64,000 bases of DNA from Gnetum montanum (lineage: Eukaryota > Streptophyta > Gnetopsida > Gnetales > Gnetaceae), in assembly GCA_015680685.1 (NCBI GenBank), contig MNCI01033639.1, positions 141,627 to 205,626 on the forward strand. The letters are read 5' to 3'. Positions 33,602 to 45,240 of the stretch are shown one piece after another (position 1 is the first letter of the stretch; every line of letters begins with the position of its first letter). Under the pieces are notes generated by a model, which was given only the letters and a program-made list of their open reading frames with translations, had not been told where the DNA came from and searched no databases. The position numbers were made by a program, and so were the translations under genes.

Positions 33602-33619
33602 TTGGCACTAGAAGGAGGG
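33602..33619 (+). other. Primer-binding site of T1
   Basis: TTGGCACTAGAAGGAGGG, four bases after the LTR. It resembles the TTGGCGCTAGAAGGAGGG form I remember from Tat-lineage elements. The matching tRNA was not worked out. Confidence 0.6.
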
Positions 33620-35030
33620 CTTGAACCATTTTCTTTCTTAGACTCCATTGTGGTTGTCTCACGTGCTCTTTGCATCATAGTTTCTAGCTTTGGGTAAGCG
33701 TAGGCTGTAACACCCCTATGGACCTACTATGTGCACAACAGTAGCTAGATCTTAGGCCAATGCAAACATTGTCTACTAAGAAATTGGTGTAGATTGGACC
33801 CCATAATCCCACATAGCAACCCAAAGCACACATATAAACTATCTTTCAAATTCTTGATGCTTTCAATTAGAGCATAGTCATCTTTAGCATAAAGAACGTA
33901 GTTAACTTTCTGACGTAGAGAGCATAGTCATCTCCAGTGTAGGAAGCATAGTTGTCTCCAGTGTAGAGAGTGTAGTCAACTCTCCAGTGTAGAGAGCATA
34001 GTCAATGTAGTCAGTGGTGTTAGCAGTATTTCATAATTAGCAACCCTTGTAGTCTCCTCTTGCAACTTAATCCACATCGATGAACCTAGAATAGCCTTCA
34101 ACATTAGTACCAAGCACACTTACCATCTTGTCCATCCAACAGGAGACCAAGATTGATAACCTTGGGAATCTTGTAATGGTGGAGCCAAGGAAATCCCTTA
34201 GGCTATGTGGTCAAGACCTAGAGTATGTCGTGCTAAGCAATGAGCAATACAACTTTATATGCACAAAGGTTCAAGTAGGACTATCTAGAGACCACTTGGA
34301 CATGGAAGCAAAATAAAGCTACGAACTAATCCATCGGAATGGATAGAAGTATATCTCCTCTTCACTTGATATCATCCCTCTCACAAAGCCCTACCATTGG
34401 ATGTTAGCCCAGCTCATCCGAGTAGGTGAGCGTGAAATAGGAACGGACTATGAGGAGCCCCTATAGGAAGAAGAGGATGAGTTCAAAGCTCACTCCAAAT
34501 ATGATGGCTCTTTGCACACTATTTTCCAACGAGCGATCCCTAGTCTAGCTTTTTTGCAATCTCATTCATCTATTCTCCTTGAGATAGCCATAGGACCAAT
34601 GTCACCTTCCTACTTCACTAGGCCTACATTAACACATATGATAGCAACACATCAGACACAACATACACTTTATGATGCATTAGCCTCCTTTAGCTTACCC
34701 TTCATGGCATCATTGCCACCCATTTAGCCATTACTACCCATAGCAACTAGATCAGTTCAATCATGCATCCACATAGGGTCTATCTCTAGGCCCTAAGCAA
34801 CTCAGGCACCTTACATATTACTTGTTTCATCAATGTCCCTAGCACTGGCCCAACCCACGTATGCGTTGCCTACTCCTAATTGTCATACCTATAGCATAGG
34901 CCATGCATCAAGCACATTTTGTGATTTTGCAACCCACAACTAGGTCATGGACCACATAGCTAGTCCAATAGCAAGTTGTGCAGCCAGCACAGCTAGTTGG
35001 AACATCTCAAAACTTAGACTAGGCATTGTA
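33620..35030 (+). other. Leader and possible extra ORF1 region of T1
   Basis: 33840-34020 contains five or six copies of (CTCCAGTGTA)GAGAGCATAGTC, the same motif that fills the LTRs. 34128-34316 is an open 62-residue frame and 34512-34727 a 71-residue frame; Ogre-type elements often carry an extra ORF before gag, and these could be its remains. No domain recognised. Confidence 0.45.
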
Positions 35031-36110
35031 GATGATCCAAAGCTTGACAAAAGAGGTGAAGCAACTCAAAGATGCCTCCTATGAAACTATCAGAGTGGTG
35101 GACTTCTACTAAGATGATCCTATAAATTCTACACTCCCACCTTTAACTCTTTCAAATAGGGTCCCATTGCCTCAGTTCATCAAATACAACAATGAGGGAG
35201 ACCCTAATGTACATTTGGTCACATTTAGGTTAGAGTACTTGTTGTTGCAAGCATGGCCACATGCCATCATATGCATGTTTGCTATGTCACTCATTGGGAA
35301 AGCATTAGATTGGTATTATGCACTACCCAAAAGCTCCATCTCCTCTTTGCAGAACCTCTTGGGATAATTTTTAATGCACTTCAAATACAACTTGAAGCTG
35401 AATGTCACCTTGGACCAACTAATGCAAGTAAAGCAGGGTCATCTAGAGTCCATGCAAAAGTTCATTCAACATTGGAGTGCCTTGCTGAATGAAATATAAG
35501 AGTCGATAGCCGAAGCACATCTCTTGGCCATTTTTAAGGATGCAGTAAACAACTTCATAAAGTTGAAACTGTATTACTTAGACCCACAATCCTTAAGCCA
35601 AGCCTTTGCCCAAACCATGAGCATATAAGATGTAGCAAAAGCTAGCTGTGACCTGGCCTATGTAACCTACAAAAACCAACATCCAAGGAGGGACATGGAT
35701 AAGAAGAAGTGGAATGCAATGATGGTAATTATGGCCAAAGAGGCCAAAGCAACTAAGTCAAGGTCAATGGCTTGGTAGCCCAAAGCCTTGGCTAACAACA
35801 AAGCCATCGACCCTAGCACTAGGGCAACCAACCAGCCTACATCCTCAGTGGCCACAGTGCAAGCTATTTCAAGGCCTAACTTTGAGAGCAAGGATCACTC
35901 TAAGTACACCCCATTACAATTAAAACCTTCAAAGTTGTTAGATCAATTGTTAAAAGCTGAATGCATCGAGTACAAGCAAATGTCTAAGAATGCCCAAAAG
36001 AAAGCAATTGAAGAGTCCATGATGAGTAAACTACCAAGGAGCATTAAGCCCCTAAACAAACCAGGTAAACAAAGCCTAAGTTACCTCTATGAGAAATCCA
36101 TCTCTTAGGC
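35031..36110 (+). pseudogene. Gag of T1 (broken)
   Basis: Tat-type capsid region. 35154-35367 reads VPLPQFIKYNNEGDPNVHL...AMSLIGKALDWYYALP, matching the family pattern (target path, DP..HL, G.AL.WY.LP). The next 300 bp continue in another frame (MQKFIQHWSALLNE). 35788-36108 holds YTPLQLKPSKLLDQLL, the block that follows the capsid in Ogre/Tat gag proteins, then a Lys-rich stretch. No CCHC knuckle. At least four stops. Confidence 0.7.
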
Positions 36111-36113
36111 CAC

Positions 36114-37007
36114 ATGGAAGAAGTCAAGGCCAACAAAAACATGATTGATGGAAAAGACTTCATGGATGCATTAGCCTTAGTAAAAAAGGCATTGAAGCAA
36201 AAGAACACAGCATTAAACTTGTATGACTTGATCATGACCTCTTCTACCCACCGTGAAGCATTGGTGCAGATGTTAACCTTCATTCTTATTATGGGAGACA
36301 TTCTTGCAGATGAGACCTTCATCTATGTAGTGATGTTACCTCCAACACCACAGGAATTGAGTTCCACATCCCTAGCATTTCATGATGAAGTAATCAAGGT
36401 CAATCCTAAGAGGGGCAAGGTCATAAAAGCTTTCATGTTCATCACCATACGTGTCAGGCAATGCAAGATTCAAAGAATGCATGTTGATGATGGAGCAGCA
36501 ACAAATGTTATCCTATACACCATCATGAATAAGTTAGGACTCGCAAATCAAATTAGCCCAACGAAAACCATGTGTCTAAAATCCTTCAATGGGTCACACG
36601 TCATCATCAAGGGCACTATCATCATAGCCTTTATAGTAGGGGAGCAATTCCCCACCACTACTAAATTCATTATTGTAGAAGAGATGTTGGGCTTTAACTT
36701 AATATTGGGCAAACCTTGGTTGGCCCAACTGCAAGATGTCTCCTCTCCAATACATCAAGAGATCCACCTCCCAAATGAAGGTGGTGAAGTTATCATCCAT
36801 GGTGATAATGCCATCCCCTTCTCCATCAACAATGTAGACATGGAGCAAGGATCAAAGGTTGATTTTCTTGATGATGCATCCACAGTAAAGGATGAGATGC
36901 ATGAGGCAAATGCACCTAAAAAGATAGAAGTCGGTGACCTCCTGGAGGATGCCCTTTGGGTAGAATTTCCCTTTGACATAGTGAGCGAGGGTCAAGAAGA
37001 CTACTAG
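36114..37007 (+). CDS. Protease region of T1, one open frame of 297 codons
   Basis: The longest intact frame in the window. Residues about 124-131 read VDDGAATN, the aspartic protease site (usual D-G-A/S). Residues 197-204 read LILGKPWL, and IHQEIHLP follows at about 212-220; LGRPW...LHQ.LKF is the normal Tat protease ending. The frame stops at 37007 after an acidic tail, without running on into RT. The RT part starts 6.7 kb further on. The ATG at 36114 is simply the first one; it lies just after a stop in the gag frame, so true translation would have come from upstream. Confidence 0.7.
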   Translation: MEEVKANKNMIDGKDFMDALALVKKALKQKNTALNLYDLIMTSSTHREALVQMLTFILIMGDILADETFIYVVMLPPTPQELSSTSLAFHDEVIKVNPKRGKVIKAFMFITIRVRQCKIQRMHVDDGAATNVILYTIMNKLGLANQISPTKTMCLKSFNGSHVIIKGTIIIAFIVGEQFPTTTKFIIVEEMLGFNLILGKPWLAQLQDVSSPIHQEIHLPNEGGEVIIHGDNAIPFSINNVDMEQGSKVDFLDDASTVKDEMHEANAPKKIEVGDLLEDALWVEFPFDIVSEGQEDY

Positions 37008-37360
37008 ATAGTGTGATCCAGGCCCTACACACCTCCTAACCCACACCAGGTTAGGAAGAAACTACACAACTAAGGTATCCCCTTAGTCCAAAACATGTTA
37101 GGTGCTTACCTGCTATCTACTCCTGCACATCTTGTATTTTACCTTTTTTCTTATGTCACATTTGTTTCACTTAGATCAACATTATTTTCTACTTATTACA
37201 CATTGGTTTGCTTTGTTTATGCATTTATTCGCTTTGCTTATGCATTCATCCACTTTGTTTATGCATTCACTTAGTTACTTTACACTCTCATAGTTATTAG
37301 GTCAATGCATGAAAAATATCAAAGTGCATAAAAATCATAAATGCAAAAAATTACCAAAAA
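37008..37360. other. Spacer after T1 protease
   Basis: Non-coding. 37140-37290 has a TTTATGCATT(C/T)A repeat of about 24 bp (three or four copies). Confidence 0.5.
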
Positions 37361-37369
37361 GAGAGATAG

Positions 37370-37640
37370 CAACACATGGCCTAGAATGACCTTAAACTAG
37401 CAACATGTGGCCCAGAATGGCCTTAAACTATCACCGTGGCCTAGAATGGCCTTAAAATAGCAATGCTTGGCCTAGAATGGCCAAAAACTAGCATCAACCA
37501 TTCTGTTATGGCCTTAAAATGGCATGGGACCCATCAAGGCTTTAAACTGACAACAAAATCATTATGGCTCACAATGGCCCAATATCGCTATGGCTCGTAA
37601 TGGCCTAGACTTGTATACTCATAGCAAGTATAAGAAAATC
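37370..37640 (+). repeat. Tandem array, unit about 30-35 bp, in the T1 spacer
   Basis: About eight units built on GGCCTAGAATGGCCTTAAACTAGCA with variants CCCAGAATGG and GGCTCACAATGGCC. The TTAAACTAG core recurs in the separate array at 47270-47545, 9.8 kb downstream. Confidence 0.75.
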
Positions 37641-39344
37641 ATCATATAGGGATAAAAATTTTCACATTACACTTAGCAAATGATCATCCATACCAAATGT
37701 AATATGAATAGCAATACATAGCATGAATAACATCACATAGAAAAAATGTAGTAAAAAGCCTAGTGGATGGTACATCTGGTCATGCTCAACCAGTAGCACT
37801 ACATGGGGGTGGAGCTTATGCTTCCTCTACCGAGCTATTGGGGCCTACAGCATCGCCTAGTACCTACCACAACCACTAACAAATATGTGTGATTGATAAG
37901 TAAGCATGCATTACATGAGCTATCTCAAAACATAAAAAGCATAAAAAACTAACATAGTAGGAACTAACCTAGGAGGGTCCTACATCAATGAGTTCTAGAG
38001 GTAACTTTCCAAAGCCAACCTTTAAGTACTAGAGGATCTTAGCTTTAGAAAGTTACATCCAATCTTCCTAGTCAAAGTTAATACCTACCAAGGTTTTGCC
38101 TTTGTCCATGGTAGTCCATGCAGGTGGCTCCATGGAAAATGTAGCAGAAGAGCTCTCTCTGAAGGGGGTGATGATCTATCTCATGGGAGAATCACTCACA
38201 AATATACTCTATGTGAACAAGTCATATGCCTACTTCACGCCAATTACCTCAAGAAACATCTCAAGGTGGCAACATTTGGTACATTCCTCCTTGTACCATT
38301 GTAGGTATGCATCATGCTCTCACTTATACTGATGTTTGTGATTCTTCTGCATTTGTCCCAAATGATAAACCTTTATGCTATAATTTTTCCAATCTTGATT
38401 CTTATGAGTAAGTAAATCCATCTAAAGTTGTTGCTCTACCATCTTCTACATGGCCTCGTTCTTACCTCTAATAGCTATCCAATACCTGGTATACTCAATC
38501 TTAGAGGTACACTAGGTGCCATCTCCCCATGATCTATCCACTATGAAATTGTATTTGGATTGAAGATTCTTGATCTTCCCATCCTACCTGGTCACCCTCT
38601 CCTGTAGTTCATGTACACATTTTCATAGGTACTCATTCGAGCACCTATAGATCCGCAACACCTTTGCATAAGAAAGCATGCACTTGTTAGATGTCTTTTA
38701 CATATGACAAGGCACCTAATCAACTTTAGGAGAAAATTCAGATAGAGTGTCCACTTTAGCCACCTTGCTCTGATCCCACTGTAGCTTAGGACTTGTAGGC
38801 ATATAACAACCAATCAATCTTAGCCAAAAACTAAGAATTTAAGTAGTAAACATGATAACATAAGGAAAACTAGCATTGCACACATACTAAGCTTAGGGTC
38901 TACTTGTTGCAAGCGGTCCACCATGTCCTCAACAACACCTTCCATGAAGCTAAATTTATCCAACATATCTACCCATGGTTCCATGCGGTAGGTAGATGTG
39001 GTACCACTTGTAGGAACATCTAATGTTGTAATACAATGATGTAATTAGCATATGGTCTAACAACTAAAGATACCATAGCAAACAAGGGTAGACAGATGGC
39101 AATACAAGTTGATTACCTAGCAAGCCCTCACACGTGAGTGCAAGAGGCTCACTTAGTTATGTACCATCAAACAAAGTGTCAAAATCACTCCCATTAGGGT
39201 GGAGTAACCCCTCTTCTTCCAATTGTTGAAGGGCCTCTATTGCCTCATGAAGCTCATCTCTATGAGCCACCTCTTCCTTAGCCTAAGGAGGTGCTTCCTT
39301 CACTACCACCTTGATTGTTGCTTTTACAGCCCCCTCTTCTTTTT

Positions 39345-39500
39345 CTACAATTAACACATACACATGTATAGCATGTCATTACATATAGCACATCATTATC
39401 TAATTAACAATATATCATAACAAAAAAACATAAAAATAATAATATACATGAATGTAACTAAGGCATCTAAGAAGCTACACATACTAACATACTAACCTAC
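39345..39500 (-). other. Putative intron of the antisense gene
   Basis: Minus strand starts GTAGGTTAGTATG and ends TTAATTGTAG. It separates LQSLQANV from a Glu/Lys-rich exon. It is AT-rich and full of stops, unlike the blocks on either side. Confidence 0.55.
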
Positions 39501-40553
39501 AACATTTGCTTGCAAGCTTTGTAGCTTGATGTGAATCCTTTTGCTACTTGGCTTTTTGATCTTAGGGGCAGCTTCCTCTTGAGGATGCTACCTCTTGATC
39601 TTGGTCTTAGATGGCCCCACCATCTCTACTATGTAACGATCCACTTTGCTCATGTCCTTGGTGCCAACTAGAACACCCTCGCCTGTACTCTCACATGAAT
39701 AATGCAAGTGCCCCATAAGACCCTTGGTCATTACTAATAATGACTCATCGATCCCCTCTAGGGGGGTCCTGCATGCATGTGGTCAAGAACATATGCTTGA
39801 TCCATGGTCGAGACAGTTTCTCATGATCCTACACTACCCATTGTCCATCATCTTGCATGACCAAAAGCTCCACAAACCTTTGCAAGTATCCCGCAAAGAA
39901 TGTGAAATGGACGTGAGACCTCGCATGGAGGTTGAATTAAAGCCTAGAAATATTTGCATGTAGGCCAATGGCCATGTACACAACTCAGTTGAGCCTTGTA
40001 CCCTCTAGTAGCACCTCCTTCATCACCCATGCCTATTCCACCCCTAGGATGTTTTCTTAAGAAAGTAGCTTTGGAAAAGCACAAGCGCAAAATAGAGGGT
40101 AGAGCTCTTGCACCTCAGGCATTGGCACATCTTTGATCGATATGCCTTTGTGAGATTGAGAGGCCTCCAACTAGTCCTTGATCTCCTCTCTATGATCCAC
40201 CTCCTTACTGGTCTTATTGATAATCGTCAGGCTATTAATAGGGATGTGAAAGAGATTAGCAAAGAAGGCTTCGTTGAGGTCCAACACTACTATCATGCCA
40301 TGCACTTGGGTGACAAACTACCTAATGCCGCTGCTAGATGAGTGAATGATAGTGACCATTTCAACCACCGAGATACTCAGGCTAAGGGCCAAAAATAGGT
40401 CCATTAACCTAGCATGCATGAGTCAAGTCGTCAATGCATCTAGTGCTTTGTGCCATAGCTAGTGTTATGCACCCTCCACATCCTCATATTTCATGATGAG
40501 TATAGCCTCTATGTGACCTGTTGTAACCGCCATTACCTTGGCTGAGGCAATCA

Positions 40554-40657
40554 CTATTGCAACACAAAGCAAAATAACATTAGCACTTCACCATGCAAAT
40601 AAGGTAAACTAAAAGGCATACATAAGCAAGCACATGGGCCAAAACATAGATACGTAC
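40554..40657 (-). other. Putative intron of the antisense gene
   Basis: Minus strand starts GTACGTATCTATG and ends TTGTGTTGCAATAG. 104 bp. It has a T-rich 3' part and a GTGCTAATG possible branch site about 30 bp before the end. Confidence 0.6.
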
Positions 40658-40929
40658 ATGGCACAAATGGAGTGTGAGACAAGGATGGTGCTGCAAACAC
40701 CTCTTTGATGCTAATCTCACCAGTAACCCACTCCTCATCTAACCAGTTGTGGATCCTACATCACTCATAGGCCTTTGGGTATTGGAAAATGTAGGCCTTT
40801 AGATCATGCCCCACCTACTCAATCATGGCTGCCTGAATGTTTGTGCATGATGCGAATACCTTCAAGGTAGTGCAAGTTAAGGCTAGAGCATCTACCTCAT
40901 CATGCAAGCCCTCCTCATCAACTCTAAAC

Positions 40930-41008
40930 CTAGCATTAATGACAAGCCATTAGTAATTTAACATGAGAGAGTAGCACAAAACACTGCAAGAGCCATAAAA
41001 GTACCTAC
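40930..41008 (-). other. Putative intron of the antisense gene
   Basis: Minus strand starts GTAGGTACTTTTATGG and ends CATTAATGCTAG, with TTACTAATGG as a possible branch site. 79 bp. Confidence 0.6.
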
Positions 41009-41639
41009 CCTCCAACGTAGTAGACAAATCCAAGTGGGCTTTGGAATAGGGTATGCACCTGTTGCATCATAAAAAGGGTGTTACTTTTGTTGTAACAAGC
41101 AAACCCCATCATGTGTCATACCCTAGATAACTGACAAATGCTCCTAAGACCTCTACTTGACCCTCTTACCCCATCAACGTTAGTAGTGGACTCGTCTAAG
41201 ATGAACTTCAAGATGTTCCAGTTAGCCCTGTGTAGTAGCGTCTTAGTGATGGCACTAGCAACATCCACCACCAAGTGTGACCACATGATCACATTGAATT
41301 ACTGCAATAGGTATTCTAGGAACTCTCGAGCTCCTAGCCAAAACCACTTGATGGTTCACTCGCATATCTGGCACAGGCATGTTAGGGACAAGTTCACTCA
41401 TGTAACATAGAATGCCCACGAGGTCAACCACTATTAGAATAAGCTTCAATAGCACCTTTCAATTATCAAGCAACAGAAAAGGCATTAGTACACACACATA
41501 GATGAAAAATTGTAAAATTTTGATATACATATTATAAATTATTAATATAGATTAGTGAAAAGGAAATTTTGACAATACACCCTAGGACCCCACAAGTGTA
41601 GGATGTCACTTAACTCATTCGATGTGCCTAGCACTCATT

Positions 41640-43450
41640 GGGGTATAGCATGTTTTTATAGGCTTAGCGTTATATTTTGCAAGTTTAGCATTTTGAATAG
41701 TTAACAAAATTTTACTAACTCTAGACTACCTTAGTGGAGACCATAGTTTCAAAAATGGTAAAATATTTACTAACTCTAGACTACCTCAGTGGAGAGCATA
41801 GTCCCAAAAATGGTAAAATTTTTACTAACTCCTAACTACCCCAGTAGAGAGCATAGTCCCAAAAAAATCAAAATTTTGACAAGCACTGGTGGAAACTGCC
41901 CTCTCAACCCTCAAAGCATGGTCAGTGTAGTTCTAGTCCATGATAGTAGAGAGCATAGTCTCACACTGCACCACACTCATCACACCAACCCAACTCCCCC
42001 ATGGCCCTCCCTCTCCCTCATCATCGCTGCCCTAGGAAAAATCTTGGGAGTAGCCCTCAAAGCATCAAAATCCACTCACAGCACTAATGTCCCTGCACCT
42101 ATAGTATAGAGTGTCATGTGCAGGGCTATCCCTACAATGTAACACAAAAAATAACAATGTAACAAAACCCTATCTCCCCCTACCTTACCCCCACCATAGC
42201 GTCCTTGCCTAACACAGATTGCGGTTGTGCCATAGAACACGATGGCAACCACGACCCTTGTGGTTGTGCCATGGTGCACCATGCATGAAGCCTAAGGTCA
42301 TGTGCCCCATACAAAAAAAATGGATGACAAGCAATGGCAGTCATAGTCCCCTACGACTATGCTACATCGCACAATGGCAACCATGACCCCCGTGATCATG
42401 TTGCGACATGCAACATGTGGGGCCCTGAGCCCTGCAACCACCAAACCCTACAACCTTGTAAGATGCCAAACCCTACCCGCACCTTGGCCCCCCTCCCCTA
42501 TGTGAAAATAAACCCTGTGCCCACCAACAAACGTAAATAAAAATATCAGTGTAGATCACAGCCGCACTACAGTGTGCAATGGCAACTATGACCATTGCAA
42601 CCACACCACAACACACAACATCAAAAGCATATTAAAAAAATAGGCAAAATGATGCACAATGGCAGCCATGACCCCCATGGCTGTGCCACAGTGTGCAACA
42701 TGTAGAGCGTTGAGCCCTACAAGCCTAAGACCCATGCTGCACAATAAAAAAAAGGAAAATGCTCAACATTTGCAGCCCTTAGAATGCTTGCAATTCTCAA
42801 AATCCATGAGAACCCCAAAACCATGCATGGCCCCTAGCTCATGTGCAATCTCCTTTGTTGCCCCAAAAAGAGGAGACAAACATGCACCCTCCCTACCACC
42901 ATGCCCTCCCTACCACTACAAAAAAAAGAACACTGACATGCTATTGTAGTCATAACCCACTACAGCTGCACTGCTGTGCACAATGGCAACCGTGGCCCCT
43001 ATAATGCATGTGCAAAGCCCTGATCCCACCTAGCCACAAACCCCCAAAGCCCTTCCACAAAAATAGGAAAAATCCAAGCAAGGGGAAGAGCATAGTCAAT
43101 GTACTTGGCTAACACCGATGACCTCCTCTCCTCCATGTGTGCTTGCAGTAAGCAGCTGACTACTCTCTCTCCATTGGCAACGTTCGCCAACCCTAGGTGA
43201 AGGCATCCACTCCAATGCGTCATCTTTTCCCCAACTATGCTCTCCACTAGTAGCAAAGGCAGAAGAAACAACAAGACTATGCTCTCAACATTGTAGTAAA
43301 AGTAAAGAAAATGACAAGTTACCATGGTAAAACTATGCCTATATACCCTCTAGGGTCATTTAATGAACCACTAACTTGGGACTATGCTCCATACTAAATG
43401 CATTGTGGAGAGCATAGTTGGGTGAAAGTGTAGTAAACCATACTTAGTCC
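41640..43450. repeat. T1 spacer rich in GAGAGCATAGTC motifs and hairpin modules
   Basis: 41700-41970 holds about four units of ACTAACTCTAGACTACC...GTGGAGAGCATAGTCCCAAAAATGG. 42240-43000 holds six copies of CAATGGCA(A/G)CCATGACC, several followed by a C-run and a near-perfect inverse (GGTTGTGCCA). 43090-43440 again has GAGAGCATAGTC in both orientations. No coding sequence credible; the frames here follow the repeats. Confidence 0.65.
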
Positions 43451-43740
43451 AAAACCAGGATTTTTCATTACCCTACAAATGCCCAAGTTAATTCCACTTC
43501 CCAACGATGGCTAGCCCTCCCTGGAATGGCATGTTTGATGCATCTACGGTCCACTAAGACCTAAAATTGGTGCACATGTGGCCTACGAAGGCTTATAACT
43601 AGCATAAAACTTGATTACCTTCCATAGCAACTAGAATGCATACTTAAGAAAATTTCATTGCATTGCTTTTCCCATTCATGCATATTAAGTTTGTTAACAC
43701 ATGTGCCACTTGATGTTTTTCTAGTTTATTTTGTAGGAAG
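43451..43740. other. End of T1 spacer
   Basis: Non-coding lead-in to the RT region. 43559-43600 has CTAAGACCTAAAATTGG and ACGAAGGCTTATAACTAGC, a distant form of the TTAAACTAG repeats. Confidence 0.4.
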
Positions 43741-45240
43741 ATGACATGGCTATGCATGAGTAGATCTTCTCACCTTTGGTCCTTATGGTGCCTCATGGCA
43801 ACATTAAGTGATGCATTGACCCTCATTACTTAGACCTCAAGCCTATAGCCTATAACAAATGCATAGTATCTGTAGAAGCACCACTAGACTAGCCTAACCA
43901 TCTAGTTAAGGCTCTTAACCTAGAGGCAAGGAATGTCACAAAGGATCCCCTTGTTAAGATCTCTGTGACAGTGCATAACAGTGAGACGACAATGCTAAAA
44001 CTCAACTCCTCATTAGAACCCCAATACACTCAAGACTTGGCAAAAGTACTTAACGATAACATCAAAGTGTTTGCATGGTCATACAAGGACATGTCATACC
44101 TAGATCCCTAACTAGTACAACACAAAATCATCCTTGATCCCTGTATCAAACCAGTTAAGCAGAAAGCTTACAAGGTTAGACCTAAGGTGGCATTGGTAGT
44201 TCGTGATGAAATCATTAAGCTTTTCAAAGCTGGTTTCATCTAGGTTATTAACTATGTGGATTGGGTCTCCAACATCATAGTTGTGCCTAAGAAAAACATT
44301 AGAATATGCATTTGCATAGACTTCTAGGACCTAAGCAAGGCAACCATCAAAGACGATTTATCATTGCCTAGTATTGATCAATTAATCAATACCACCACTA
44401 GACATGCCTTGTTGTCCTTCATGGATGGGTTCTTAGGCTACAACTAGATTAGGATCAACACTAAGCACTAGCTTAGTATAACCTTCATGACCCCCCAGGG
44501 TACATTTTGCTACACAATGATGCTTTTTGGATTAAATAATGTAGGAGCAACATATCAATATGCAATGATATACATCTTTAACTATTACATGCTTAGTTTG
44601 CTCAATGACTACGTGGATGATATTATGGTAAAATCCAGAGTGGTCCACAACCATGCAAATAATTTAGACTTAGTGGTTAAACACTGCTTAAAACACAAGC
44701 TTATGTTAAACCCCAAGAAGTGTGTTTTTGGTGTCAATATAGGTAGGATGCTTAGCTTTGTAGTATCCAAAGCACGTATACATGTAGATCCCAACAAGGT
44801 TAAGGCCATAACCAACTTAGCTCCATTAGCTAACCTTAAGGAGATACAACGATTGCAAGCTAGAATACAATTCATACGTAGGTTTATTACCCTATTAATT
44901 GAGAAGCTACAACCAATGCAACATTTGCTCAAGAAAGGATCCCACTTTGAGTGGACAACTCAGTGCTAACAAGTGTTCGACAACATTAAGCAAGAGCTAG
45001 CACAATTGCCTATAGTTCATCCTCTATAAGGAGATAAGCCTTTTTACATTTATCTTGCCACTTCCAACACGTCCATTGCTTCTCTACTTTGCCAAAAGTG
45101 AGATGATGGTGTAGAGGTCCTGGTCTACTACCTAAGTTAGGCATTAGTAGCCCATGAAATGAGATACAATGGCATGGAGAAGTATTTCCTTTCCGTAGTC
45201 TTTTCACTAAATAAGTGGAGGAATTACCTATTCTGTAGCT
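43741..45240 (+). pseudogene. Reverse transcriptase and first RNase H of T1 (broken)
   Basis: Pre-RT block (KVFAWSYKDMSYLDP, IILDPCIKPVKQKAYK at 44071-44180) is typical of Tat elements. RT follows: GFI.VINYVDWVSNIIVVPKKN, TPQGTFCYTMMLFGL (44487-44540), then the catalytic box NDYVDDIMVKS (44605-44640, both Asp kept), HKLMLNPKKCVFGV and a connection domain to 44970. 44970-45240 is RNase H in shifting frames (YLATSNTSIASLL, VYYLS.ALVAHEMRY). 44487-44969 is the longest open piece (160 codons). Stops elsewhere. Confidence 0.8.

Larger units (their letters stand above)
38000..41455 (-). pseudogene. Antisense intron-containing gene remnant inside T1
   Basis: Minus-strand coding blocks separated by five GT-AG intervals: 40930-41008, 40554-40657, 39345-39500, 39020-39116 and 38792-38887 (79-156 bp, each beginning GTA on the minus strand and ending AG). 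Blocks read, for example, HLVVDVASAITKTLLHRANW, DLNEAFFANLFHIPIN, KGISIKDVPMPEVQELYPLF, LNWVVYMAIGLHANI, HVHFTFFAGYLQRFVELL, MSKVDRYIVEMVGPSKTK, RMEPWVDMLDKFSFMEG. A few stops interrupt. Function is unknown to me; the layout recalls the extra antisense ORFs reported in Tat elements, and parts faintly resemble the putative plant transposon protein family found in retroelements. The left boundary is uncertain. Confidence 0.55.

Noticed and set aside
37370-37640. CRISPR-like array
   Set aside because: Units are adjacent and imperfect, with no unique spacers, in plant DNA.
38096-38411. Plus-strand frames near the left end of the antisense gene
   Set aside because: A phrase such as MHHALTYTDVCDSS looked protein-like, but I could not tie it to a Tat domain or to the minus-strand blocks, so I give it no separate call.
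42659-42949. 96-codon plus-strand frame in the T1 spacer
   Set aside because: Its content reflects hairpin modules and Pro/His-rich repeat text, not a protein family.
44609-44932. 107-codon minus-strand frame
   Set aside because: Lies across the YVDD region of T1's reverse transcriptase and has no features of its own.
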